Assembly (NCBI GenBank): GCA_022605955.1
Contig: JAKCOZ010000008.1
Span: forward strand, 38,046,547-38,110,546
DNA length: 64,000 bases
From: Rallus limicola
Lineage: Eukaryota; Chordata; Aves; Gruiformes; Rallidae
Reading direction: 5' to 3'
Made by a program: the position numbers and the translations under genes. How positions within the stretch are numbered: position 1 is the first letter of the stretch; the number at the start of each line of letters is the position of its first letter. Under the pieces are notes generated by a model. It was not told the origin of the DNA. It saw only the letters and a list, made by a program, of their open reading frames with translations, and did not search any database. Shown one piece after another: positions 22,365-36,714 of the stretch.

Positions 22365-22472
22365 TTACTTGTCGGCGCCTGTGGGCAGTGGATCAGCCGG
22401 GCTTCTAGGCCATTTTCCCTTCTGTTGCTTGAGGAGCTCTTGGTACATCTTCTTTTCTCCTGGCTTAACATC
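22365..22472 (-). CDS. Gene C terminal exon, unit 3
   Basis: Intact acceptor, 35-codon frame and TAA, as in unit 1. Confidence 0.45.
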   Translation of the reverse strand, partial: DVKPGEKKMYQELLKQQKGKWPRSPADPLPTGADK

Positions 22473-24195
22473 CTGCCAGAAGAGAGAGACCGGAGCAGCC
22501 TGCAATTCAAAACATGCTCAACGCCCAGCAATACATCCCAAACCAAAGCAGCCGGGACTGGAAAACACAGATGGCCTGAAACCACCCCAGGGAGCCAACA
22601 AGCAGCCCCTCTCACCCATGGGCTCAGGCCTTTCCTTTGCCAGGGATCCTTACAAACACCTCTCTAGGCGTTTCTCTCGGCCGCAGCAGCCTGCAATTTA
22701 AAACATGCTCAACGTCCAGCAATAGCTCCCAAACCAAAAGAGCCAGGACTTAAAGAAATAGCTGCCTTGAGACCTCCCCAGGGAACCCATAAGCAGCCCC
22801 TCTTACCCTGAAGCTCAAGCCTTTCCTTTGCCAGGGATCCCTCCTAACACCTCCCTAGGTTTTTTCTCGGCCGCAGCGGCCTTCCATTCAAACATGCCCA
22901 AAGTCCAGCAATAACTCCCAAACCAAAGGAGCCAGGACTGAAAGACCTTGTCCCTGCCCCTCCTGGGCTGTGAACAGGAGGGAAGAAGGGAGCAAATTTC
23001 TGACTAAAGTCTGCTAGCGAGGGAGTGGGGGGGGGGAAAGTGTTTTAAGATCTGGTTGCGTTTGTTTGAAGGGGTGGTTGCACTCCTGACTCTGGGTTTT
23101 CACTGTTCCTTTCTAGCATAGTAGAATAAATTCAGTAACTTTCTCTTCTGCATTCTGTGTTGAGTCTGTTTTGCCCGCGTCGTTAATGACAGGATGATTT
23201 CTCTCTCCTTAGTTTGACTCTTGAGCCTCTTAATATACATTTTCTCCCCTGTCCAACTACGAAGGGGAGGAAGAGACTGATTTTGGTGGGCGTCTGGCTT
23301 CCAGCCAGGGCTAAACCACCACACCAGCGCAGAGCTGGACACAGAGGAAGAGGGAAAAGGCTATAAAAAGCGGGCCTGCATAAAGGAAAGAAGGTACCTG
23401 ACTGGCAAAGGTTCAAGTTCTAAGTACACAGAACTAAGGTATTGGTTAAATGGTGTATTGAACTTTGTGTTTGATGGGCAAAAGCTGTATGTTGCAGTTG
23501 CGTCTACATGGGAGTGAATGAGACGCGCACAAAGCGAGTGTGGAGCTTTGATCCGCAGTTCTGGTATCCCCTGAGGGGTGCAGACAGAAAGCAGCAAAGC
23601 TTAAAAAACCCCAAACCCAAAACCCCCCCGCAGGGGCCCAAGGAAAGCAAAAGGTAAAAAGGTTCTATAAGAAAAAGTTATTACAAAGGAAAAATACCCC
23701 AAGGCCCTACCCCAGAACGATGGTTGAAATACTGTTTATTGGGTCAATGTTGCTCCGTGCCCAAACAAAGGACTTCACGCCAGCACGGCTCTTTTTATAT
23801 ATAATTCAAATATTTATTGCAATAAAATAAATAAATATCTATCTTCTCACATTTAACAGACAGACAAAACCAGAACAACAAAACCAAGTTCAGAACAGAA
23901 ACTAAAACAAGAGTCAGCCCAAGGTGATCACGTTGTAACTGCAGTAGTGCCCGTCTTACAGCAGCTGCTGGTGGATTCTTTCCTGTACCATCTTCCTGCC
24001 GGAGCTTTTGGGCAGAGAAAGTTCCCTGGCCAGGGGCTGGGACAATACCAGCTGTCTGCCCTCCAACACATGCTATCACAACCACCGGCTTACATGGATC
24101 CGAAGCTCTGCTGTCACAGAGAGAGTCACCAATAGCATGAAGAAAGGACTAAAGAGCACCACGTAACCGCAAGCCTGAGTTAAGTAGCGGGGCCC

Positions 24196-26270
24196 TGTAA
24201 GGAAATTCCTTAGTGCAAGCCACATATTCCCTGGTGGAAACAACAGTGGAAAAATACCATCTTTTGTGGCCCTCTGGGAGACTGCAACACAACTTATTTT
24301 CAATTCCCAAGACATTCTATATGATGTGTGGATTAGCAGCTCTGATGTTTTTGACTAGTGTGATACCATGCCTGATTCAGTTGATTCAAACCGTAGTGAA
24401 CCGCATGCAAATAATCACTGTAAACTCACCCCATGATGTTAAACATATCAGATTGATAAAGCCAACCAAACACGCAGCTGTTAGAATTATATAATCAAAT
24501 TGATTTCGTTTTATGTACACTGAAAAACCTTTGAATGTTTGAACAATGAAAACTTTTATTATAAAACATAACTAAACAAGAAACTATTAACAAGAATTAG
24601 AAAACAACTATTTATGGTCGAAACAACAAAACAAACTAGTAAGGAATATGGAAATAATTGCAAGTAGAGAAACCCCGAACAAAGCATAAAGTAATATTGT
24701 AGAACGCCTTTTGTAACATTCCATCTCCATTTTCAGTTCTTGATATTTGTTGTCAACATTTTGCCTAAAAGTAAACGACAAAGAAAGAAAATGTTTTAAT
24801 CCTGGCCATAACTGACCACACAGGTTAACTGCTTTCAGTAACACCCACCTTGATGCTCGCTCCGGAGGGAAAGTCCGCACTTTTGTCCTTTCCTCTCCGG
24901 CAAGTGACGCCACAATCTAATGGTGACAAACATTGCACCACTGTAACTACCAGGCCATATTTATTGGCCATAAATGGTACCATTAACACACTCACTGATA
25001 CGGTGGCAAGCTCGGGGAACGGGTCCGGGATCTCACACTCTGAGCTCTCACCCTCACGTGCGGTCGCCATCTCTCACCCCCACACCATTTGCGCATGTTT
25101 TGTTTTTATATTGTCTGCGCACGCGCGATTTCTCTCCACAGAAAGCACTGGAAAGTTCTAGAAGGTGGCGCATGCAAAATCCCTTTAGTGTAGCCAAAAT
25201 AGTGACGCAAGATGTATATGAAATTGCTTCTACGTTATTAAGTGTTAAGAATATTGTAACCCAACTTAGATTTTGTTTATGTACCACTAAACACTTTTGA
25301 TTTTATAGAACTAATGCATTCTTAAAGTCAAACGGAGTGTTGGACAGCGCAACAAATTCAATGAACCACTATGCAGCCAGTAAACAAAACAACCCGGTCA
25401 AGTTCGACACAGCCCTTTAAATGGTGTCGGGGTGGTAGAAGTGTCCCACTTCTGTTGCTCACACCACTCTGGATCTGATACAAAAATCAGACAAAAACAA
25501 ACAACATGCTATAGTAGCAACTCTGCCAATAATTGACCTTCTTTTGGTTATAAATTAGTCTCCTGCACCTCAGTTTGATATTATACAAATCTTGTCAATC
25601 GTGGGAAATTGCGAGGAGGAAGCGACATTCATCACTTACAGCTCCCCCCCCCCCAAAATGCATGATCAGCCAAAATTTGGATCTAGACTAAATGAGGCAT
25701 GAAAATCTACGTTACACCCAGCTTCCACCTCCCAATTCTCCCAAGCTACATTTACATTATATATACTGTAAAATTGGTATTATAATATCAATTCTTTTTA
25801 TACACGCGCACAATTTGTTATTGATTATCAGAAATTCATTATTAGACTTGTAGTCTATACTATTTTCTTTCTCTCTCTCTTACTCTTTCTATTTCTGTCT
25901 TCTCTGCTGCCACCACAGTACGTCATCAGTCAGAGCCACGGGGTGGAATGTAAGGAAATTCCGTGGTGCAAGCCACAGAGTTTCCAAAAACTCCGTAAAT
26001 CCTTCAATAGATGCCTGTCTCTGACTGATGGTGGGATGAGCATCCATAAATAATAGGATGCTTTACAAACAGAAGTTTAAGGAGTTACATTTCCAAGGTC
26101 TGGACAAATAATAGACCTTAGTCCTTATCAATAGAAGCCCTGTGCTAAGGAATTTAAGGAGGAAACATTTCCAAGGACTAAATCACTTTAGTGCCAATTA
26201 CGAAGGACCATTTGGCACTTGGAGGTTGTTAGAGGAGATACCTCTGATAATGACAATGTCCAGCTGGGAT
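24196..26270 (+). mobile_element. Collapsed provirus, unit 3 (LTR truncated)
   Basis: 5' LTR stump from 24196, env remnant, antisense gene D, 3' LTR from 25949 cut at about 26270. Its LTR start reads ttccgtggtgc rather than ttccttagtgc, a class B marker. Confidence 0.75.
24608..25070 (-). CDS. Gene D copy 3
   Basis: Exons 24996-25070, 24849-24916 and 24608-24764. All splice sites and the frame are intact; intron 2 carries a few private substitutions shared with copy 5. Confidence 0.6.
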
Positions 26271-27150
26271 ATTGTGTCACCCTCCACAGGGCCAGACAAC
26301 CAGATACTACATCGTCCTGCTGGGTGGTGCAGCTACGGTCTACCTACCAAGTGGCACAGGTACCAATCACCGGGATACTCACCAGTCTTTGGTATCCCAG
26401 ATGGAAAGGGATCTCCTCCATATTTTTGTATATCCAGGTGGTAATCGTTGGCACTGGTTGACGGGAGAAGGTTGGAAAACTGGGCAAGGATGGAAGATGG
26501 AACCAGGATGGAACACCAGGGTAGGGTGGCGCACTGGGGTGTGTTTTAACTTCACAGTCAATTGGAGCGATCGAATAGATTGGAGGGTCTGACAGGTCTG
26601 GAGCAGGGAGGAAGGAGGAAGCGCTGGAGAAGGCTGGAGCAGTCGAGGAAGCCGGAGCGCTGTGGTGCAGGAAAAAACAAAAGAGAAGAACCACAATGTT
26701 TATAAGCATGGCATTTGTTATCGACACGTATCAGTGCACCAGAACGGAGACACTTGATTCCTACACAACTGTCTACACGCAAATGGAAGCCACAGCTAAA
26801 GCAACACAAATACCTAAAGTACAATGAGACTGTCAAATCCCTGCACAGAAACATCCTGCACTGGTGTCACGACAAAACACAGGGGGCATGCCCGTGCGCA
26901 GGCCCTTCATACTCAGCTGGGCGACTCTGAACTCGGGCAGGCCAGAGGGGCACGAGTCAAATTCGTCACCTTAGCGTACCCCAAAGTGAAAGCTTCCTCT
27001 AAGTTGTGCTAGAAGGACCAAGGGAGGTGGAAAGGAAGAGAGGAAATGCTGGCACTCCCCGTGTTTACCTTACGTTACACCTTTCCAGATAAAAAAAAAA
27101 AAGCTCTTCTCTAGTTGGGAGGGGAGGAAGGAAAAATAAAAAGACCTCCC

Positions 27151-30064
27151 TTAGGATAGCGGCCCAGGAAACCTTGGAAAAATATCCCTGCGTGGACACA
27201 GAGACAAAGGAATGTTGGGGCAGCACGGAGGAAGTTCAGCAATGAAACTGAAAGCAAACCTTTCAGAGAAGAAAGTCCAAGCAAACAGAAGGGGTTTACC
27301 TCGCACAAGGAGCTGTCTTGTCCCAAAGGGAGAGTGTTGCGTTGCCCAGGGGAGTCCCGCGAGGCCTCTGAGCTGCAAGAGAAGAGCGTAAGCCATCAGT
27401 CACTGTCAAAGGGAACTGAGGAGGTTGATGAGGTTACGCTGAAGAGCTTCCCCAAAGGTCAATGTTTCCTTTCTCCCCGACGTCGCCACATTCCCTGTGT
27501 TCCGTTACTTTAGAACGGGCTCGGATTTGCTTATTGGCAACTGCAGCAAGTGGAGCTTGGCACAAGGTATCGCCAGGCTGAACCCCAAAGTCAAACCCAA
27601 AAAGGGTTCTGGGGATCTAACACCTCAAATCCAACCAATTGCCTTCCGGCCAGCTGGCAGCGGCCCTATCGCAGCTGAAGCTGGCTGCATCCAAGGCAGC
27701 CCCGGTACTGAGATGCAGAGCTAAACGCCCAGCCCCAACCCAGCAGCAGCCCAGGGATACAGGGAAGAAACTGAGCTCCCGCTCCAGCACTGCCAGACGC
27801 TACCGAGGTGCAATGCCGACACCATCCCTACGTGAGCCGAGGGGGACAGTTGCACCACACGCCAGGAAGAGCGCAGAAGAAACAAGCTCACGCCTTGACC
27901 TCAGCCTTACCAGTCTGCACCATTTCTTCTCCCCGTACAGAACGTCTTGGTCTTTTCATGGGAGGCTCAGAAGAAAGGGCCTGAGTCTGAAACAGAAACA
28001 AACAAAGCACCACCCTGAGTTGAACCTGAACACCAGCCCAAGCCAGCAGAAACTTCCAGAAAGGGAGACAGCTCTGGTCCAACATGGGGACCGGCATTTG
28101 CTGGCTCAGAGCGCAGCAGAAGGATCTTTGCAGGATCTCTGACCAGCAAGCTGCCCTTTGCGTCTGATTGTTCATACATGCTCTCCTGCGCGCAGGGATT
28201 AAACCCCCTCAGCCTTCCTGCCCAGTTCCCCTCGGACAGCTCCTCAGCTTTCCAGACTTCAGCCCTGACTCTGGCTTGGGGAGCGCTGAGCCCCTCAGAA
28301 AGGGGTTTTGTACAAACAAAGACTCAATGTCGCTCTCAGGGACAACGACGAATAGAGCACAACGGTTTCTTATTCCTCCTCTCCACCTGCGGGGCAGTAA
28401 GAAAAAGAACACTGCACCTCCCAACCAAACGAAGGGCTCAAGCAGCTCGGGACTCGTGTTTACAGCGCCAAAGTCCTAGGGGAATCCTCTCCCAGACCGC
28501 TGGATACCGAACCCAGCCCAGAGGGCTTGATCCAGAGGAAGCAGGCGACTGTTCTCGCAAGGTCATGTATTTTGGGTGCTCCTTCCTCAGCTCCACGTGC
28601 CAGGGCAGAGCACGCAAACCTGAGCCAGGCAAAGCCAGCACACAGAGGCGCCTGCTGTCAAGGGAAAAGAACCACCTACGGCTGCACGGCTTCAGGAAAG
28701 TCTCTGCTAACCTCTCCCGCAGACTCTGCTCCTGGAGCGGCATCGCTGCCCGAAGCCCGGCGTTTCCATGCTCTCTTGGCTCGTATCGTCCCCGCAGCAG
28801 CAGCAGCAACCGCTTTGGGCCCAGAGACGGCATCATCTAAACAACAAAGGCAGAGCACCTCACAGCGTGACTTAAGAGGGGGTTAGGACTGCCATTGACA
28901 TGGAAGCCAACCTCCTTCACCCCACCCAAAGCAGTGCGATTCAGGCCAAGCTGCACACCCTTCTGCAGCTTCAGGCACCCCTCAGTTCTCCAAGGGACGC
29001 CAAACCTCAGAAGAACCGGGGCTAGCAACTACCTCTGTCACGGGCGGCACCTGCTTGTAGCTTTTGCAGTTCCTGCCGGTCACGATGTCCCGCAGGCAGC
29101 TGAGGGCTGAGGGAAGAAGACACACAACAGGGATTTACAACCGTGGGTGAGCTTCACACAAGCAAACTTCCAAAGCTAATTGCTGCGCTTCCCCTTCCAA
29201 GGCCCCCCAGGATCATCTCAGACACACACACAGCCACTGCAGAGCATCCCCCGCCTCTCCCAGCCAAGGCATCGCTAATTCCCTTCTGTTAATGCTTCTT
29301 CTTCATGTCTTACGCTTCTTCCCAGCACCAAACAAATGGCTTTGGCTAACGTGGAACTCTGCACAGGTTAAACACACACACACACACACACCCCCCACAA
29401 GCCGCACACTGCCCTTCAGCAGGGCAATGCCCGTGTATACAGCGCTGAGTTACTCTCCCCGCGGCTTTCACCACCCACACCCGCAAGTTTCCTCTTTCTC
29501 CCACGGGAAACCTCAAGGGGCACAAATAACAACCAGCCTGCCTCTGAGAGTTCCGTGCAAGGGGACCTGGGAACACCTGGGCCACCTTACAGCCCAGCCC
29601 AGCCAGCGCTGCTGCAAAACCTCCTTGCAGCAGGACAGCAGCTGAAGCCACCTAACACGGTTTCCCTGCAACCACTTCGCCCGCCGTTCCCAGCGATGGA
29701 TCGCTGAGGGAAACCGGCTCTCCCGCTCACATCGTGCCATGACAGCCAGCAGCGCCTGCAAAGGCACCTTCCTCCACCTGGGACTGTGCTCTGCACGCCT
29801 GCGGGGAACTACTTCAGGGGCGGCCAGCGTCTCCCTCCAGAAGACGCTCACTCTCCTCAGGGACACAGAAGCCACAGGCATGGCACGCCCATCGCTGCAC
29901 ACAGCAGGGCCCTTGCAACAAAACGCATCTCTAAGGTCCCTTGCAATCCCACAACCAGCCACCAGCTCTTACTGGGAGCTCCGGGACACTGGCACTGCTT
30001 AACACCTGGGAAGGCAGCCCCGCTTCTCCACACGCCCCACGCAAGGACTCCCCTCCACCCGCTG

Positions 30065-30103
<39 letters not shown>

Positions 30104-30997
30104 CCCTCTGCTCCTTCCCCACGCACGCTCCCAGGGGCCGCTTCTTTTCAAACTTCCCGCCTGCCAGACGGAAAAGCCAACGGGGGCCGGAGGGGCGCGG
30201 GTCTGCCAAGGGCCTTCTCGCAGCGGGGGGACCCCGAGACCCGCTCCCGCCCTGGGCTCTAACGCCCAGGACAGGCGCCCGAGGCGCCGCACTACGGGCT
30301 GGCTCGGAGGAGACAGGGCGGGGGGGGGCGGGGAAAGAGGTCCCGCAGGCCGCACCCCGAGAGGCCGCGGGCACTCAGGGCCGGGCCGGGGCGAGGCCCT
30401 CGGGAGGCCGTACGGCGTCGGGGCGGCTCACTGACCTGGGGGGCGGCCTCTGAAGCGGTGGCGCGGCGGACGGCGGCCAAGAAGGCGCCCAAGGCCCCCA
30501 GCAGCCATTGCTACCTCGGCCCCGGCAGCCCGCGGCGGAAACGCACCCATCCTGTGCCCCGCCCCGCCCGGCTCGGCCGCCCCTCCCACGGGTGTGCGGA
30601 CCAGCCCGTCCATTGGCTCCTCCCGCTGCCTGTCTGGGGAGGCAGAGCCCGGGCAAGCGAAGGGGAGGGACCAGGACGGCCACGCATGCGTGCTGCTGCT
30701 CCCCCGCCCGCGGGCGGCACCTCCTGCGCTGCCGGAGGAGAGGGGCGGCTCTCTCCTCTCTCCTCTCTCTCTCTCTCCGCCCCCCCCAACGCAGGCTGCG
30801 CGGCCCGAGGGACGCGGGGGGGTGGGAGCGGCCGGCGGACCGGCCCCTGGGCGGGTTCCCCTCCGCTTTCCTCCCCCCGGCTCGGCGGGGGAAAGGACGG
30901 AGCTTCCCGGGCTTTACCGAGCCCTTTGCTCCTCACACTCCCGGCGCTCGGTGCCTGTCTCCTCTCCCGCTCCCGCAGGAGCGACCGGCACAGCCAT
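27151..30997 (-). CDS. Gene A copy 4 (complete)
   Basis: Exons, read leftwards: 30918-30997, 29033-29106, 28712-28836, 27911-27986, 27300-27372 and 27151-27187. The exon 1 donor is GTAAAG here instead of GTAAGG (one base changed relative to the near-identical copy 6); it is still a plausible donor. The rest of the reading frame matches copy 6. Confidence 0.58.
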
Positions 30998-31654
30998 GGC
31001 CGAAGGCACGACTGAGCCAGAGCGGCGGGTGTGCAGGACGCGGTGTCCCGGGAAACGGAGCGGGCAGTCGGAAAGCGTTCAACGGCCCGCCCGGGACTGG
31101 CCCGCCCGGCTGCCCGGGCAACGCCGACGCGCAACCGGCCGCCGAAGCCAGCGGGCAAGGCCGAAGCCAGCGGGCGGGAACGGGGCGGCTTTCGCCTCTC
31201 GCACTGGCTTCGGCTGGTTCCCGGAGCCACCACACTTCCCCCTGCCCTGCCCTGCCCTGCCCTAGCAAGAACGGCGGGGATGCGGATTGGGAGGGAGGGA
31301 GGGAGGGAGGGTGCTGCGCGGGCAGCCGGGATGAGGCTTCTCGGGATGCCCCCGGGTTTCGACACCGAAAATCCCGGCATCGCCTTGTGTTTACCTGCCG
31401 TTTGTCGTTCCCGGATAAAAGAGGAGTCCCCACCGAGGCAAAAGTCATCAGTGTCAAACACGAGGAAGATCAATGCCTTTGAATGGTGCTACAGAACAGC
31501 CAGCGCTGGGGATCTGTTACCTTCAAGTTACGCTGCCAGCACTAGAACTAGATGCTGCCTCCCTTAACACAGAGCAGCAAAGACTAAGTCTCCAGCCCCA
31601 TTTACACCAGCTACACAGTCACCACCCAAAAGGCAGGGCTTATTCTCCCTGTCC

Positions 31655-31762
31655 TTACTTGTCGGCGCCTGTGGGCAGTGGATCAGCCGGGCTTCTAGGC
31701 CATTTTCCCTTCTGTTGCTTGAGGAGCTCTTGGTACATCTTCTTTTCTCCTGGCTTAACATC
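31655..31762 (-). CDS. Gene C terminal exon, unit 4
   Basis: Intact acceptor, 35-codon frame and TAA, as in unit 1. Confidence 0.45.
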   Translation of the reverse strand, partial: DVKPGEKKMYQELLKQQKGKWPRSPADPLPTGADK

Positions 31763-33486
31763 CTGCCAGAAGAGAGAGACCGGAGCAGCCTGCAATTCAA
31801 AACATGCTCAACGCCCAGCAATACATCCCAAACCAAAGCAGCCGGGACTGGAAAACACAGATGGCCCGAAACCACCCCAGGGAGCCAACAAGCAGCCCCT
31901 CTCACCCATGGGCTCAGGCCTTTCCTTTGCCAGGGATCCTTACAAACACCTCCCTAGGCGTTTCTCTCGGCCGCAGCAGCCTGCAATTTAAAACATGCTC
32001 AACGTCCAGCAATAGCTCCCAAACCAAAAGAGCCAGGACTTAAAGAAATAGCTGCCTTGAGACCTTCCCACAGGAACCCATAAGCAGCCCCTCTTACCCT
32101 GAAGCTCAAGCCTTTCCTTTGCCAGGGATCCCTCCTAACACCTCCCTAGGTTTTTTCTCGGCCGCAGCGGCCTTCCATTCAAACATGCCCAAAGTCCAGC
32201 AATAACTCCCAAACCAAAGGAGCCAGGACTGAAAGACCTTGTCCCTGCCCCTCCTGGGCTGTGAACAGGAGGGAAGAAGGGAGCAAATTTCTGACTAAAG
32301 TCTGCTAGCGAGGGAGTGGGGGGGGGAAAGTGTTTTAAGATCTGGTTGCGTTTGTTTGAAGGGGTGGTTGCACTCCTGACTCTGGGTTTTCACTGTTCCT
32401 TTCTAGCATAGTAGAATAAATTCAGTAACTTTCTCTTCTGCATTCTGTGTTGAGTCTGTTTTGCCCGCGTCGTTAATGACAAGATGACTTCTCTCTCCTT
32501 AGTTTGACTCTTGAGCCTCTTAATATACATTTTCTCCCCTGTCCAACTACGAAGGGGAGGAAGAGACTGATTTTGGTGGGCGTCTGGCTTCCAGCCAGGG
32601 CTAAACCACCACACCAGCGCAGAGCTGGACACAGAGGAAGAGGGAAAAGGCTATAAAAAGCGGGCCTGCATAAAGGAAAGAAGGTACCTGACTGGCAAAG
32701 GTTCAAGTTCTAAGTACACAGAACTAAGGTATTGGTTAAATGGTGTATTGAACTTTGTGTTTGATGGGCAAAAGCTGTATGTTGCAGTTGCGTCTACATG
32801 GGAGTGAATGAGACGCGCACAAAGCGAGTGTGGAGCTTTGATCCGCAGTTCTGGTATCCCCTGAGGGGTGCAGACAGAAAGCAGCAAAGCATAAAAAACC
32901 CCAAACCCAAAACCCCCCCGCAGGGGCCCAAGGAAAGCAAAAGGTAAAAAGGTTCTATAAGAAAAAGTTATTACAAAGGAAAAATACCCCAAACCCCTAC
33001 CCCAGAACGATGGTTGAAATACTGTTTATTGGGTCAATGTTGCTCCGTGCCCAAACAAAGGACTTCACGCCAGCACGGCTCTTTTTATATATAATTCAAA
33101 TATTTATTGCAATAAAATAAATAAATATCTATCTTCTCACATTTAACAGACAGACAAAACCAGAACAACAAAACCAAGTTCAGAACAGAAACTAAAACAA
33201 GAGTCAGCCCAAGGTGATCACGTTGTTAACTGCAGTAGTGCCCGTCTCACAGCAGCTGCTGGTGGATTCTTTCCTGTACCATCTTCCTGTCGGAGCTTTT
33301 GGGCAGAGAAAGTTCCCTGGCCAGGGGCTGGGACAATACCAGCTGTCTGCCCTCCAACACATGCTATCACAACCACCGGCTTACATGGATCCGAAGCTCT
33401 GCTGTCACAGAGAGAGTCACCAATAGCATGAAGAAAGGACAAAAGAGCACCACGTAACCGCAAGCCTGAGTTAAGTAGCAGGGCCC

Positions 33487-36085
33487 TGTAAGGAAATTCC
33501 TTAGTGCAAGCCACATATTCCCTGGTGGAAACAACAGTGGAAAAATACCATCTTTTGTGGCCCTCTGGGAGACTGCAACACAACTTATTTTCAATTCCCA
33601 AGACATTCTATATGATGTGTGGATTAGCAGCTCTGATGTTTTTGCCTTGTGTGATACCATGCCTGATTCACTTGATTCAAACCGTAGTGAACCGCATGCA
33701 AATAATCACTGTAAACTCACCCCATGATGTTAAACATATCAGATTGATAAAGCCAACCAAACACGCAGCTGTTAGAATTATATAATCAAATTGATTTCGT
33801 TTTATGTACACTGAAAAACCTTTGAATGTTTGAACAATGAAAACTTTTATTATAAAACATAACTAAACAAGAAACTATTAACAAGAATTAGAAAACAACT
33901 ATTTATGGTCGAAACAACAAAACAAACTAGTAAGGAATATGGAAATAATTGCAAGTAGAGAAACCCCGAACAAAGCATAAAGTAATATTGTAGAACGCCT
34001 TTTGTAACATTCCATCTCCATTTTCAGTTCTTGATATTTGTTGTCAACATTTTGCCTAAAAGTAAACGACAAAGAAAGAAAACGTTTTAATCCTGGCCAT
34101 AACTGCCCATACAGGTTAACTGCTTTCAGTAACACCCACCTTGATGCTCGCTCCGGAGGGAAAGTCCGCACTTTTGTCCTTTCCTCTCCGGCAAGTGACG
34201 CCACAATCTAATGGTGACAAACATTGCACCACTGTAACTACCAGGCCATATTTATTGGCCATAAATGGTACCATTAACACACTCACTGATACGGTGGCAA
34301 GCTCGGGGAACGGGTCCGGGATCTCACACTCTGAGCTCTCACCCTCACGTGCGGTCGCCATCTCTCACCCCCACACCATTTGCGCATGTTTTGTTTTTAT
34401 ATTGTCTGCGCACGCGCGATTTCTCTCCACAGAAAGCACTGGAAAGTTCTAGAAGGTGGCGCATGCAAAATCCCTTTAGTGTAGCCAAAATAGTGACGCA
34501 AGATGTATATGAAATTGCTTCTACGTTATTAAGTGTTAAGAATATTGTAACCCAACTTAGATTTTGTTTATGTACCACTAAACACTTTTGATTTTATAGA
34601 ACTAATGCATTCTTAAAGTCAAACGGAGTGTTGGACAGCGCAACAAATTCAATGAACCACTATGCAGCCAGTAAACAAAACAACCCGGTCAAGTTCGACA
34701 CAGCCCTTTAAATGGTGTCGGGGTGGTAGAAGTGTCCCACTTCTGTTGCTCACACCACTCTGGATCTGATACAAAAATCAGACAAAAACAAACAACATGC
34801 TATAGTAGCAACTCTGCCAATAATTAACCTTCTTTTGGTTATAAATTAGTCTCCTGCACCTCAGTTTGATATTATACAAATCTTGTCAATCGTGGGAAAT
34901 TGCGAGGAGGAAGCGACATTCATCACTTACAGCCCCCCCCCAAAATGCATGATCAGCCAAAATTTGGATCTAGACTAAATGAGGCATGAAAATCTACGTT
35001 ACACCCAGCTTCCACCTCCCAATTCTCCCAAGCTACATTTACATTATATATACTGTAAAATTGGTATTATAATATCAATTCTTTTTATACATGCGCAAAA
35101 TTTGTTATTGATTATCAGAAATTCATTATTAGACTTGTAGTCTATACTATTTTCTTTCTCTCTCTCTTACTCTTTCTATTTCTGTCTTCTCTGCTGCCAC
35201 CACAATACGTCATCAGTCAGAGCCACGGGGTGGAATGTAAGGAAATTCCTTAGTGCAAGGCACAGAGTTTCCAAAAACTCCGTAAATCCTTCATTAGATG
35301 CCTGTCTCTGACTGATGGTGGGATGAGCATCCATAAATAATAGGATGCTTTACAAACAGAAGTTTAAGGAGTTACATTTCCAAGGTCTGGACAAAGAATA
35401 GACCATAGTCCTTATCAATAGAAGCCCTGTGCTAAGGAATTTAAGGAGGAAACATTTCCAAGGACTAAATCACTTTAGTGCCAATTACGAAGGACCATTT
35501 GGCACTTGGAGGTTGTTAGAGGAGATACCTCTGATAATGACAATGTCCAGATGGGATACTGGTGACTACGCATGCGTCAAGAAGAGAGGTGAAAAGTTTA
35601 ACCTGATGAAGACTACAGGCCTTCATCCTGAAGACCCCGACTCACGACCACCAGAGAGCATTGCGCCTGCGCCATGAGGAGGGATTTATGGAAATGAAGC
35701 CATGAAGTTAATTTGAATACGAAGCGGGACAGGTCATGCATATGTACAGGTGTTACGAATTCCAAACCCCTCTCCTCTATAAAAAGTCAAACACCAATGC
35801 ATTCAGCGGAACTTCCCCCACCAGACATGAAGTGAAGTCGAGTCGGTCCCGCAAGACATCATGGGAACCCGTGGGGGTAGCTAGAACTTTCCTGTAACTT
35901 TAAACTCCTTACCTTTCTTTCTCTTTTTTTTTTCCTTCTCTCTCACTCTCTAACCCCTTTCGCGAATGTTGCTGTAACAATTAAACTTCCTGATGATACG
36001 GCATTTGACCTCGTTTGTGTCTTAATCTCACTCTGGGAATTATAAAAGAATCTCGCCCCTGACCGGGCTATTCCGGAACAGGACA
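33487..36085 (+). mobile_element. Collapsed provirus, unit 4 (full 3' LTR)
   Basis: GGCCC at 33482-33486 and 36086-36090. Full 3' LTR 35236-36085, with TATA and ATTAAA. Env has the same deletion as in unit 1. Confidence 0.8.
33899..34361 (-). CDS. Gene D copy 4
   Basis: Exons 34287-34361, 34140-34207 and 33899-34055. Intact frame and splice sites. Confidence 0.6.
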
Positions 36086-36714
36086 GGCCCTAAGGGGGTG
36101 CAGTAATGTGTCACCCTCCACAGGGCCAGACAACCAGATACTACGTCGTCCTGCTGGGTGGTGCAGCTACGGTCTACCTACCAAGTGGCACAGGTACCAA
36201 TCACCGGGATACTCACCAGTCTTTGGTATCCCAGATGGAAAGGGATCTCCTCCATATTTTTGTATATCCAGGTGGTAATCGTTGGCACTGGTTGACGGGA
36301 GAAGGTTGGAAAACTGGGCAAGGATGGAAGATGGAACCAGGATGGAACAGCAGGGTAGGGTGGCGCACTGGGGTGTGTTTTAACTTCACAGTCAATTGGA
36401 GCGATCGAATAGATTGGAGGGTCTGACAGGTCTGGAGCAGGGAGGAAGGAGGAAGCGCTGGAGAAGGCTGGAGCAGTCGAGGAAGCCGGAGCGCTGTGGT
36501 GCAGGAAAAAACAAAAGAGAAGAACCACAATGTTTATAAGCATGGCATTTGTTATCGACACGTATCAGTGCACCAGAACGGAGACACTTGATTCCTACAC
36601 AACTGTCTACATGCAAATGGAAGCCACAGCTAAAGCAACACGGAGGAAGTTCAGCAATGAAACTGAAAGCAAACCTTTCGGAGAAGAAAGTCCAAGCAAA
36701 CAGAAGGGGTTTAC

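Larger units (their letters stand above)
19087..27846. repeat. Tandem array unit 3 (class B, shortened intron)
   Basis: A unit of 8760 bp. It shares the class B LTR deletion (junction about 26270) and has a further deletion of about 0.5 kb at about 20731-20738 inside gene A intron 1, shared only with unit 5. Apart from microsatellite lengths it is nearly identical to unit 5 at an offset of about 18.18 kb, so these two were copied recently. Confidence 0.97.
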
